Shown here piece by piece: positions 22,646 to 35,600 of a stretch of 64,000 bases of DNA (positions within the stretch are counted from its first letter, which is position 1; every line of letters begins with the position of its first letter). The stretch comes from Tilletiaria anomala UBC 951 (taxonomy: Eukaryota > Basidiomycota > Exobasidiomycetes > Georgefischeriales > Tilletiariaceae), in contig NW_013546975.1 in the NCBI RefSeq assembly GCF_000711695.1, positions 1 through 64,000 on the forward strand. The letters are read 5' to 3'. The notes under the pieces are model-generated. The model worked only from the letters and a program-made list of their open reading frames with translations, was not told the origin of the DNA and searched no databases. The position numbers were made by a program, and so were the translations under genes.

Positions 22646-23891
22646 CTGGACAATTGACAGCGGTACAGATAACGATGACAGGACAAACCTGATGGGCAAG
22701 AAGCAGTGAAGCTATTTTACGGATGAGGCGGTGGCTGGTCGGGCCGATGCGAACGAAGGACGCGTATGTGCACGTGTATTGAAAGGTGGTTTTGGCGCTA
22801 TGGCCGCTCTTATTGTTGGAAGCAGCATACTGTTCTCCCATGCCATCCATGAAAAGGCATCACTGCCCGCGCGCCTGCTCCCCATCCTGCCCCATCGTCG
22901 TGAGCGAACAGCGATGGTTATGTGAGGTTGAACCATCTTTGTTGCTGTGCGCACGATGTTGTATGAGAATCGGTGCAACCTTCAACGCTGGTCCCTCCGA
23001 TGCCCACCCCACCCGCTTCCCGGAAGCGACCGCACAAGAAAACACTGTCGGCAGCCGAGGTTCCCTTGCAGTGCCCTCAACGCTATTCGACCCCCTGGTG
23101 TGGTGTGTCCACCGACACTACGCCTGAGGCATTGACTATGAGCTGTTGTACCCCGTTTTCCGGCAGAGTCCCGCAATGCCGGCGACGCAACAGCGCCTGC
23201 GCGCTATGCACAGAGGCCCCTCGAAATTGCTGTACCCCATGGGAGCGGTTTGCCTTGGGCACACGCAGTATGAATGGAACTCGCATGACTGCTGTACTGC
23301 CTTTGCCCGATGTAGCTGCGGGATTGCGTGCACTGCATTGCATCGCTTGGGCAATGTACGGAGCTTGGAGTTGAGACTGGTGTGGTGCTGCCACGCGGGA
23401 TGCGCATGAGCCGATTCGTTCTTCTCCATCCCTTTATTGGGTCGGCTTTCCTCCTCGTTGGATTGGCTGTGCGGATATGATATATATAGAGAGAAAGAGG
23501 AACCCCTGCTGCTATTGCTACCGAATGAACCTATCCACCTATCCCCTTCCCAATCAACCCCCCTTCCTAGGCGTACCGTCGCCCTCTCCATTTGCTACGT
23601 ACTCTATTCATTCTCGCCTCCCCCCTTCGATAGCAAAGCAAGTCTTTCGCCCCCAAAGTTCCTCCAGTCGCACCTACCCACGCAGTAGATCTGCGAGCTA
23701 CATATCCCCCTCCCCCTTTCTACCAGCGTGGAACGTCTGGTCCTGGGCTCATCTCACATCGTACGGTACTGCGGAACAGAGCAGTCATCGCCTCGCGTAG
23801 CCTCCCAGCAAGCGTCGATCAATTCTTCAGTCTTGCCTTTCACCAGCTTTTGAAAAGCTCGAACACACACCTCACCCAGCAGACAACGATC
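22646..23891. promoter_or_regulatory. Upstream region of lysozyme-like gene
   Basis: No gene supported. TATATATAG lies at 23481-23489, with ATTGG (inverted CCAAT) about 20 bases upstream. A strongly C/T-rich leader of about 380 bases runs to the ATG at 23892. This is a convincing fungal promoter. Confidence 0.5.
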
Positions 23892-25077
<1,186 letters not shown>

Positions 25078-25647
25078 AAGCCGAAGCACGGCTCACGCAA
25101 AAGAAACCACTTCCCCTCCTTTTTCTCTTTTTTCTCGTTTCTTCCGACTCGCATCCAGCGTTGACATTGTCCCTCTTCAGACCCACGTCTTGCCTCGCTG
25201 GTTTCGTCTGGCAGCGTGTCTGGAGGCATTTCTTTTTGGCAAGATGCGTGGAAGGAGGAAAGCGCTGGTTTGCTTTCCCCTTCCTGTTTTGTTCCGACCT
25301 CGTTTGGCGTGCCCTATCATACATACATTCATCCAGCTTTCCATCCATCTATCTATCCCAGTATCGCAGCACACATCTATCTACCCGCGCGATGTGTACC
25401 ACTCGTGCAAAGATGTACGTCGGAAGCTGCTGTGCAGCTTTGGACAGCATCACTAAAAACAATAAAGGAATAAATTCAACTATGCCAAACAACGATCCTC
25501 CAAGATGATAGTGACATACACTTTAAGACCAAGTACAAATGCTCCGCAACAACCAACACGGAGAGTGTGGGTCAAATCCGATTGCACAACATCCCTATGT
25601 AGCATGCAGCCAACCAGCTAGGCAGCCAGGCTATGAGACATGGCCCC
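25078..25647. terminator. Convergent 3' region with AATAAA signals
   Basis: Between the converging stops of the lysozyme-like and FMN oxidase genes. Two AATAAA-type poly(A) signals lie at about 25461-25475 on the plus strand, giving the lysozyme-like gene a 3' UTR of about 400 bases. No gene here. Confidence 0.4.
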
Positions 25648-27109
25648 TCACAGCTTGCTCTCCTCGCCGCGTCTAACGAGCAAGTGCGAGCCCATCTCCT
25701 TGACGCCTCTACACCCCGCGAGCGCGGTGTTGAGCTCCAAGTCCGCTAGCATCGCCTTGAGCAAGCACTCGACGCCCTGTTCGCCGCCGAGGGCGAGCGC
25801 GTACGCGTACGGGCGCCCGATGCCGACAGCGTCCGCGCCGAGGCAGAGCGCCTTCATCGCGTCCGCGCCCGTGCGGACGCCCGAGTCGAAGATCAGCGTC
25901 GGCCGCTCGCCACCGCGCGTGAGCGCGCACCCGGACGAGCGCACGTAGCGCGCGATCGGCGCCAACGCGCTCAGCGAGCCGAGCGCGCCGTCCACTTGCC
26001 GCCCGCCGTGGTTGGAGACCCAGATGCCATCGGCGCCCGCTTCGATCGCGCGCGCGGCGTCCGTGACGGACTGAATGCCCTTCAGGACGATCTTGTGTCC
26101 GTCTGCGGAGGCGCCCCAGAGCTCGCGCAGCAGCGGCAGGTCCGCCCAGGAACGGGAGTTGCCCGGAGACAGCAGCGAGATACAGGCCAGCGCCGCTTGG
26201 AAGACATCGTCTTCGGTTGTATCCTTGCGCAGCGGAGACTGTCCGCGGGGAAGAGTGATGGCTTGTCAGTAGTGCGGGAAAGGCCTAGAGACTTTGTAAT
26301 GAATTGATGAGCGTGTTCGCTTACTTTTCCCTCACAATATTTTTCGACAAACACTGGATCACAGAACAAGTTGGCGAGACCATTCCCTTTGAGGAAAGGA
26401 TTGTAAGCGATGTCCAGGTCGCGAGGACGCCAGCCGAGTGACCACGTGTCGAGCGTAACGACGAGCACTTTGTAGCCACTCTTCTTTGCACGGTCGAGCA
26501 GCGAGCGCGTAATGTCATCGTCCGACGGCCAGTACAGCTGGAACCACGGCTCAGCGCCCGAGACCTCGCCGTCGCAACCTTCGGCTTCCTCGCGTGCCTT
26601 GGCGAAGCCGCCTTCCTGCGCGACGACCTCAAGCGGCGTAGACGTAGCTGAGCTAAGCGTGAAGGGTACGCCTACTTTGCACGCTGCACGCGCCGTCGCA
26701 CGGTCTGAATCTACATGCAGCTGCCCTTGGACGCCAATGGGACTGATGACGAACGGTGTGGCGAACTTACGTCCAAAAAGCGTCGTGCTCATGTCGAAGT
26801 TGTCGAGGTCGACCCCCGCTAGCATGCGCGGGACTGGGCACATGTTCACATATGGTCACCGGCAAAGCTCTCGGCAACGTAGCTGCCACCATGCTCACCG
26901 ATCTGCCAGTCCTGCATAGCATCCATATTACTCTTGTTGGTGTTCTCGCTGCTAGCGCTGCCAGCCACGTAACCGTACGCCTCGGGCGTTAACTTCTTGC
27001 GCGCCTGCTCTTCAAGCGCAACGTACGAAGTCGTCTGCGGCAGGTACGATGCATCTTGCAGGTGCGAGACAAATATCTCCCGCATGTAGTGCGAGCGGGG
27101 AGCCGACAT
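25648..27109 (-). CDS. FMN-dependent 2-hydroxyacid oxidase (lactate 2-monooxygenase-like)
   Basis: Three exons: 27109-26899, 26833-26325, 26238-25648; introns 65 and 86 nt; 436 residues. A single TIM-barrel FMN enzyme that oxidises 2-hydroxy acids such as lactate; there is no heme (cytochrome b2) domain and no mitochondrial presequence. Marks in order: AYGYVAGSASSE (about 45), DWQIVPRML restored across intron 1, PIGVQGQLHVDSDRATARA, TLDTWSLGWRPRDLD, IVLKGI, WVSNHGGRQVDGAL with active-site His317, IFDSGVRTGADAMKALCLGADAVGIGR. GVQ...H.D sequence and the WRPRDLD loop favour the lactate monooxygenase branch over glycolate oxidase. The substrate is inferred. Confidence 0.88.
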
Positions 27110-28031
27110 TTTGCCTGTCTTGCGTTTTGGAAAGGATTAGATGGCAACCGGCGTAATGATTACGAGGTGCGTGCCATGCTGATGCAACGGTGACGCCGAC
27201 GCCGATGAGAACCCAGACGGGGGAGGGGCTCTAGGTCAATTGGACGAATCGTGTCGCTCATACGCAGGAGCGCAATGCTGGCCGTGGGACGGCAAATGAT
27301 TGAATTCCCAGAATACGCAGTCGTGGTTCCGGACGATATGTCATTGGATGGCAGTAGATACACATGACCCACCCTTGTTGGGCAGAAGCATCGGCAATGT
27401 CGGCACCCCGCCATCCCGGATGGCGCGAAAACGATGGAGTTTGAGGGACCTTTCCGTATGTAATATGAGGCCATTCAACACTCTAAGCACTCTGTGACTG
27501 GGAGGTATACCCGCGTAAAGAGTACCTCCACCGCAACAACAGAGTACATCTGGCCGAGCCGCCAATGGTAAGGCTAAGTGATCAGCTGCAGCTTCGCTCG
27601 GTCAGGCGCCCAACCCACCGTCAGTATTTTACTGGCATCCCTTGACAATCATGGATGTGGTCGTTGCGATTCGGAAGAGGTACTCCCGATACCTTGGCAA
27701 TGCAGCGCATTTGTGGCTCGCACCACCAATCTCGCTTTCCTGGACAATTGAATCTAGAGCATAGGCGTGACATTCCGCGCAGGTGCATGTGCTGAACTTA
27801 GCTCTGAGCGAAGGCAATGGACTGGCAAAGTAAGGGGTAGGAGATGCTTCCTCTGTTCAAGGTGTTCGACGGGCCTCTCGTTCCGATTACACATACGACC
27901 CCTTGCTGTCCGCTGATAACGGCAGAGCGGCATCCTGTCAGACAAGATGACCTCCCTACCCGGCAACTTGGTCATTTCTGCAGCCGCAACACAGAAGGCG
28001 GTCAAATGGCATTGTAGAATGGACTGGTGCG
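27110..28031. other. Intergenic region, no gene recognised
   Basis: About 920 bases upstream of the FMN oxidase start and downstream of TRIP4, both minus strand. It should hold the oxidase promoter. Nothing else is supported. Confidence 0.4.
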
Positions 28032-29885
28032 TCAGGGTACACTTTTGTCTTCATCGCTAGCTTTCTCTTTGCCTTTTGTTTTTCCCCGCCTGCTCTTTCC
28101 CTTTTTCGATGTTACTTCTGGCCGCGCTGCACCTGGGACCACACGCCTGGCCACACCTGCCGAACCTCCGGCCGGAGCTCCATTCTGTGCCTCTTCATCT
28201 TGGCGCAAGTCCGCAGGAGTGCCTTGCTCACCGGCCTGAAGACTCTGCGCTCTGCTACTCCACATCGGCAACGTCCAGTGACGTTCGGTGGGCGGAATGT
28301 AACGTAGCCCTTCCATCTGCACCTCGCCGAGCGTCCAATTGGCCCAAGGCCGCTCATGCAAGATACCACCAAACGCAGGATTGTCTGCTGGCAGACGGCG
28401 CAAGACGCGCGGAGTTGCATGCTTCGCCCAGCCATTGTCCGTCTCGTCTGCTGCGATAATCTCAGTAACATCCGAGGCAGCCTCCCCGTCGTCTTCAACT
28501 TCTATTGCACTTCCACTAGCCTTGGCCTGAGTTTTCCCGGATGTCGCCGCTGCTTTACCGCCGACGGTACCTTGCGGCTTTGCGCGCTGCTCCGTGACTT
28601 TATGGGTCTTGAAGTCAAGGCTAAACACTTTGTGGCTCTTTTCAGCCGCACCGCCCGGCACTGCTCCTCCACGCCCGAGCGCATGCTGCGCTTGCGCTCT
28701 CTTGGCCGCCTCAGTACTTGTGATGCTCACAAGCTCGGGAAACAAGCCGGCTCCGCGCTCTCGATCAGCTGCTTTGGCCGTGCGAGCACGCTCACGTTCG
28801 AGTCGCAAGAGTCGTACACGCTCGCGCTCCGCGTCTTCCAGGCGTTCGTACTGGGCTGTCAGCTGTGCAAGTAGGCGCGCTTGCGCTGCGTCGTCCAGCA
28901 GTGGCGAGCGAGAGCAAGAAGGGCAAGAAGATGCGGTGGCGTGAATGGGAGACGGAATCGTCTGCGAGCAGATAATCAGGTGGCAGCTGGGGCAGAGTGG
29001 GACATTTGGATCTGGTACATGCTGCCGACCGCCGCAGAAGCAAATTCGTCGCTTGCCCTTGAAAGCTGCAGTAGTCGAGGTCGTGGTCGCGGTGAGCTGC
29101 GAAATGAGGTAATCTAGCTGCAGCATCTCGGCCGTCGGCGCAACTTTTTCTTTCTGCGGCTCTGGCTCCTTGGTATATACTTTCTCTTGAGATGGAACTG
29201 CCGCCATGCTGGTCACTTCTGGCGGCCGCACAGATGGATCGTCACTATCGCTGCCCTGTCGAGAGTGTCCTCTGGACTGAGCCGGGGTAGCGCCCACTGA
29301 ACATGATGCAGCTGGCGCCGAGGCCAATGCCTTGGGTTTCGCAGCATATTGCAGCTCCAGATCATCGAAACCTTTATCTTTGCGATAAATGCTTCCGGAG
29401 CTTCCAAAAGCAACCGCCAAGCTGTCTGTGCCACATGGGCTTCCTGTCACTTCCCGCGGCACTGCGAGACCGATATTCTTTTTCTTGGCCCCCTTGACTT
29501 TGCGCGGCGCGGGCTTGTCGTTGATACCTGCCACGACCGGCATCGCTGATCTCGAACTCAGAGCAGAAGGAAAATGAGAGCTTCCTGAAGAAGAGGGCTT
29601 TGTTGATGTTGATGGCAGGCCCAATCCACGGCTCGAGATGATTTCGCGAATGAGGGCTGCGGAGGAAGACGAGTCACCGAGCAATCCTTGCAGATGATCC
29701 TTGATTTCAGAAGCTGTGCTCTGGCTATTTATGTAGGGCAGCAACTGCTGTTTGACGCTTCCATGGTCTGTAACGCGATAACTCTGAGCAGTCATTGCAG
29801 GAAATTTTGGCTATGCGCTTCTACACTCACCCAGGCCTGTCAGCGTCGCCAGCTGCGAAATGATTCGTGGCTCGGCAGCGTTCAT
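28032..29885 (-). CDS. Activating signal cointegrator 1 (ASC-1/TRIP4) homologue
   Basis: Two exons, 29885-29831 and 29767-28032, intron 63 nt; 596 residues. TRIP4 is part of the ASC-1 complex, which splits collided ribosomes and aids transcription and repair. The N-terminal helical region (ISQLATLTGLDHGSVKQQLL, then STASEIKDHLQGLLG) matches the family start and is restored only if the small first exon is used. The middle has the C2HC5 zinc finger: CFCGG, CPSCHLIIC, then CPSC. A coiled-coil stretch of Glu/Arg (about 320-350) follows. The C-terminus ends in a Lys-rich tail. I see no ASCH domain, which the animal protein has. Confidence 0.85.
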
Positions 29886-31022
29886 CTTAAGAGCAGCAGG
29901 CTGTGTGCTCTTTGCGCACCAAACGACGTCGGTTTTGAACGCACTTGTCTCCAATCCGAAGCGTAGTGTACTGCAGGACGTAGCCCTTGTTTTCCGGCTG
30001 ATCCCAATTGATTGATCGAGTCGAACAGCACACAAAGGCCCCGCCGACAGCCTTTGACATGTTCATCGTATGAGAGTACAAGCATGACTCGAGGAGTTAA
30101 GATGGGATTGATTGCGAGCAAGTCGAGTAGAAGCTGCTTGAGCCTGCATTGTTTGACCCCATGAATCATTCGGTCGTGCCGATTGTCATATTCCTAAAAC
30201 ATACAGAGCACAGCGAGACGTCATGGACGGAACTCTGGATCTCCCTCGAGCACTCCCCAAACCAGCTGGGCCAGCGCAATTTTCCCATATATGGACCCGA
30301 CGACTCCTCATCATCACTCCTTGTTGGAAGAAAGTAGGTTGGTCCGTCAATTAAGGAAATGGACGTGAGTGACGAGATCAAGTGGAGGGATAAAGCCAAG
30401 GCGCATGAGCTTCTCAAGAGTTAATTATACGGAATCCGGTGAATGTATGGAAACAAGAGCATCCTTAATAAATGAAGATAACCCCGGAAATATAGCGGCT
30501 TCTCGGGGAATCGTGAGTGTAAGCATTGTAAAAATCCGCGGGGGGTCTGCTTGACTTGCTCACGAAGCTCTGGATCTCCAGTCACATCAAATGTACCCTG
30601 CTGCTGCCCATGAGCGGAGGAGACGCTTCAACTATAGCCTTGGCTGTGCTTTATGTACCCGCAATGGCCAACTTACCTCAACATGCTATTATGTAGGTGT
30701 TATTACGTTTGCGAAACGACAGTGTCAGTTGGGCGTTGGAAACCGCTTCGAATTGGCATGTGTTAATGATCAGCAGGAATAGATGCGAAATGTGGTGCAA
30801 GATCCGGGGATTCTCTGCTCGATTCCGATTAATTTTGTGGGTTGTTTCAAGTGCAGTTTTCACCGCCAAACTTGTTTGGCCGTCAGTCTTTACCGCTATT
30901 TCAGCTCCCCACCATCGTTCGTTTCAGACTCAACGCTGTCGAGCTACTTCACGCATCGCGCAAGCCGAACATCGCCGCAAGAGATCCACAGTGCTTTCTT
31001 GACCCTCCAAGCTCCTCCTACC
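29886..31022. promoter_or_regulatory. Divergent promoter region, TRIP4 / SDE2
   Basis: About 1.1 kb between outward-facing starts. AT content is higher around 30300-30900. A CT-rich leader precedes the SDE2 ATG. A minus-strand open frame (29882-30169) looks partly coding but has no family match and no splice partner. Confidence 0.4.
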
Positions 31023-32376
31023 ATGTCAGTCACCGTCGCCCAGCCAGCGCGGCCACAAGCACTGCGGTGCGCAACGCCATTGCACGATCCTCGCCTTGCT
31101 GGGATGGTGCAACGGCTGCGCGTGGCTGTGTCGAGTCTAGCGGTAAACAACGGGCCTGAAAAGTGAGTGATATTGCTGCATCTTCATCGCTGCTGCGTCA
31201 CATCCTTGGCGCAGCACGCAGCCCCACCCACCATACGGACTACACGTTCCAGGCAACGTCGGAGGCTGCTTGAAGTGACGCTGATGAGGCGCGCTTTTGA
31301 CTCGTGGTGCTTTTTGCCTCCGGTTCTTCCTGACAGTATGTCGATGTGGTGCCCCTAGTGTTCGCTCTCCTACGCACCACATCGACTTGCTGGCTGGTGG
31401 GAGCGTCGGCTTCCTTGCAAAGCAGAGCACTGACATTGCCTTGTTTCCGACAGCTCGATCCCCTTTCTACTACAGCTACCTTCTCCTTTCACAGGCTCTG
31501 TGTCTCTTGCAATCGCTGCTTCAGCAACACTTTCCGATCTTCTCCTCGTCTTGAGCCATATCTTGTGCTGTGACGCCAGGTCTTTCCGCTTGGTGCACCA
31601 TGCATCCTCCAGCACGCTCCCCTGCCTCTCCTTGCCATTCAGCGCCCTCGTGCAGCCCCCATCATGCCGCTCGCATGCAACCCAGAGTCCGCTCACTCTT
31701 GTTCTCCTCCCGCGCCTCCCGGGCGGCAAAGGAGGCTTCGGCTCCATGCTGCGCGCAGCAGGCGGCAAGATGTCCTCTGCGGCGCGCAAACGAGGCGAGG
31801 AAAACACAGACTCCTGCCGCGATCTCAATGGCCGCCGCTTGTCCGTGCTCAAAGAAGCACGCAAGCTTGCAGCGTACCTCGAGCAGGAACCGGAGCGGCG
31901 CAAAGCGATGGATGAGCGCATGCAGGCTAAATACAGACGTTTGGAGAAGATGCTTGGGCGTACGCCAAAGGGTCAAGCAGACCTTGAAGAGGCGGCGCGC
32001 AAGATGGGAGAGGACGAAGCAGCGTTGGAGGATGCGGATGAATTTGACAGCAATGATGAGGCTCCCGCTTCTGAAAATGAAGCTGGGCCATCGACATCAG
32101 CATGTCGAGCAGTACCGTCATCAAGAAGCTCTCGACCTGCAGCAGTGGAACGAGCCGAAAGGTTCGAAGACCATGAATACTTGGAGCAAAGCAAGGAAAT
32201 CATCACCAACGCAAGAAGTGCAGTTGCAGCTGGTAAGTTTCAAATACCGGTCTGCATCATTCTGGATCCCTCTGAAATGACGCCCCCCCCATACAGCTAT
32301 GAAAAAAAAGAAGAAAGCTGCGGCTAACAAATCCAAGCCTTCGTCGACGGATGCATCAGCTCCCGCTCACCTGTAG
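31023..32376 (+). CDS. SDE2: SDE2-type ubiquitin-fold pre-mRNA splicing/genome stability protein
   Basis: Three exons: 31023-31162, 31454-32232, 32297-32376; introns 291 and 64 nt; 332 residues. SDE2 is made with an N-terminal ubiquitin-like domain that is cut off after Gly-Gly; the released part, starting with Lys, joins the spliceosome. Here LPGGKGGFGSMLRAAGG holds the cut, with Lys139 as the new N-terminus, followed by the signature CRDLNGRRLSVLKEARKLA, an acidic Ser-rich middle and a poly-Lys tail encoded by the last exon. The ubiquitin-like part (IPFLLQL on) starts in exon 2. Exon 1 adds about 46 residues with no known counterpart, and the first intron is long for this window, so the true start could lie elsewhere. 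Confidence 0.82.
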
Positions 32377-32609
32377 TTGTACTTAGTTTTGAATGTACTT
32401 CTAGGTCGTGCTCATGTGCATAGCATCCACGCTAGCAAGAGACACATGGTTTGATGTTGTGGCAGAAACGTCGAGGAGAAAGAATATCTATTGGCGAAGG
32501 CAAGAAATGGACAAAAGACAATGATCGACTTTACAATTGGATGAGAGCGATGAGAGACTGGTGACGTGGGATGCAATGCCGTGCAACTTGATGGCTCGTA
32601 TTGATTTCT

Positions 32610-35600
32610 CTAAGATAGCTTGGCCGCAACACGCGCACGAGCCTCGGGCGATAGAGCTTGCAGCTGCGCCAGTAGGCTTTGCTCCCTCAGCGAAGTAGCC
32701 AGAGCATCAATCGTGCCCGCGTCACGCTCGAGAGCGTCTGCAGCAGCCGCATCGCTTTGCTGCTCATTCAGCTGGAATGTCGAAAGCAGGGCGTTTTTCC
32801 TTTCGGCAGCTGACAGAGAAGGGTTAGCCTCCGCCAATTTACGGTCGAAGCGAACCTCAAGGAGTCGGCGACGAAGACGCTGGAAGAAGTAGCGACGCGA
32901 TTCGGTCCAGCTCAGCACTTGACGAGCGACACCAGTGTGCAGCATACGGCCTGCACGGTCGTGTGCATCGGCATAGGCGACAGCGCTGTGGAAGATGAGC
33001 AATAAGGCAAGGCATCAGTAATCTGACCACGGGGCTATCCTGAGACTGCAAATGGCAACTGACATGGAGTTGAAGACTGGTGCCAGCTGCTTTTCCCTCG
33101 CAGCGAGCTTCTTGAGAGACGCGGCATCCGAACCGGCCTGTTTGAGTTCGCGATACTGTGGGTCCATGCGCTCCATGAGCAAACGCTGTTGAGTAGCACG
33201 TAGCTTGATCTCGACCATGCCCTCAGGCTCCAGCACACCACCACGCGAAGTCTCATCGACGGTGAGCTCCATGAGCCCCTCCTGATGAATCTTCGAGTCG
33301 ACGACGACGAAGGCACCACCGCGCAACTCTCCATTTGGTACAATATGCACAAAGACGGGCTGCTTGTACGATGTGAGACCATCGACAATGTACGAACCGT
33401 ACTTCAGGATCTGGTCGAACATGTCTTGCTGGCCACCAGAGAATCCACGCCAGTTTGCGAAGATAATGAGCGGCAAACCTTCGCGGTTGAAGTCGACGAT
33501 GGCCTGTGCGGTCTTGTAAGCGGAGTTGGGGTACCAGACTTGGCCTGCTTCCATGATCCGCTGCTCTTGCGATGAAGGGTTGGCTGGGTCAGCGGGAACG
33601 ACGCGCTCAAGAGTGCGGGTTTCGACTGCGATAGCGCCCATCGGGATACCGCCAAGGCGGCCACGTCCGACAACTACTGAAGTGGCCCAGCCTCCAAGCG
33701 TCTCCTGCCATGACCCTTTGTCGAAGAAACCAGAAAGGTACGAGTCACCCTCCTCCTTGCCAGCGAGGAGCCAGCGAGGGTCGTATGGGCCCTTGGGAGG
33801 AGAGTATCCGATCGGCCTGTCCCAGGAGTCGTTGCTAGTGAGCAAGCGTGGTAGCAAGTCGTTCTTGCGTGCCGGCACAAAGCTCATCCACTGAACGGCC
33901 TGACGCATTGCACTGAGATCATCGGCAGCGAGCAAGTGCGAGACACCATTGCGGTACATGACTGGTCAAGGAAAAAATGTTAGTGGAACTGGCGAGGGAA
34001 CAGCGTTACCTTCGAAGGACTCACTCTGTGGACCACCGAGCTGGAGGTTGCTGGTGTATACTTCGCGACCAAGAAGCTTGTTCAGCGCCTGGTATCCGGT
34101 AAGGATCAATGGTGAACCCTCCACCTGGATAACACGGTCACCTAGGCGCGCAAGATAAGCGCCGATACCAACGGAGCGACCCGTGACGATCGTCACAGTG
34201 AAGATCTCGTCGCGCGCCCTGCTAGTCTCTCCCGCAATGAGACCACTGCCAGACAAGCACTCGACGCCGAGGCCGTTCTTGGAAAGACCGATGATATCAG
34301 TGATGACATGATGCGTGGCACCATCCTGAGCTTGACGAGCCTCAGTGATGACAGCACCTGGCGCCTTCTTGTGAACCTCGGCATTGGCAGCATCGTCTAG
34401 GTAGAGATACTCGAATCCTTTCTCTGCACTGCCATCGATGAACTTGACTTTGAAGAGATCCATGACTTCCGTCGCGAGGCCGATGCGTGCGCCACTGTTC
34501 GCAGAAATGTACAGACGCGGAATTCCACGCTGGCGAGCGAGTTGCGATGCAGCGGCAAAGAGCTGATCCTCTGTCGGACCGAACGAGCCGGCTTGGACGG
34601 TGACATCGTTGGCGATGAACACAAGCCAGCGACCTTCCGGGTACTCTGGAGTGAGCAACTCGATGATCCAGGCGACCATGCCAATGGTGTTCATGCCAGG
34701 CAACCTCTTCACTTCCTTGAGAATACCCGCGTCATCGAGAACCAACTCCGATACGGACTTAATCGGCTCCGCAGGGCGCTGCAAAAGACCGCTTTGCTTC
34801 CATGAGTGGCGAACGGACTGACGCAAAATATCAATGAAGTCGTAGACGAAAGTGGTCTGTAGAGCATGCGCACGAGAACGGCGAGATTGCAGAGCGACCT
34901 TAGTGGGGTACGGTGCGTGCGCCGGCTGCAGGTGCAGAGGAGCTGCATCGCTGGACCCGCCGATAGAGTGCAGCAGCGCAGTGCCATCGGAGGCAACGTT
35001 CTCAGCGTAGGCTTCGTAGCGCACAACGAAACCAGTCTCATTGGTGATGAACGCGCGGATCGGGATGTATTCGCCATCCTCCTTGATCACGATGCGAATC
35101 TCGGCGCCAGTGATACGGAGACGGAAGAAGCGCGTGCCGTGACGATCAATGAAGCCAGACAACGCCGCTTGGACATCCTGCAGGCTGACATCCAGGTTGT
35201 AGATGAATGACATGAAGATATGCGAAGCATCGGCAGTCGAGTACTCGGGCATACCGAGCGCGACTTCGATGATGTTGAGAATGTCATTGATGATGCGGTC
35301 ACTCTCTGCAACGAGGTATCCGGACAGGTCGCCAGTGCTGCGGCCAGGGCGGACAAGGCAGCGGACAAAGAACCTCGCGTCCGAAGGGTTGGCGATACCA
35401 CGTGCAAAGTAGAGGTGGATCGTCGACGAGGGGACGGGGACCGGGGTGATTTGGAAGTTTTGAGTGAGTCGGTCGAGCTCAAGCTGGTACGCGAGCGCGG
35501 GTTCGATGTTGCGGATAGCCATTTCCTCTGCCCACTTGCCCTCAGGCGATCGACGCAGCGTGCTAAAGTAAGGGTAGACGCCAGGAACACAGAGCATGAA

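Noticed and set aside
29882-30169. Minus-strand frame upstream of TRIP4 with a plausible LLLDLLAINPIL stretch
   Set aside because: TRIP4 already has a complete family N-terminus in its 55-nt first exon, and no splice site ties this frame to it.
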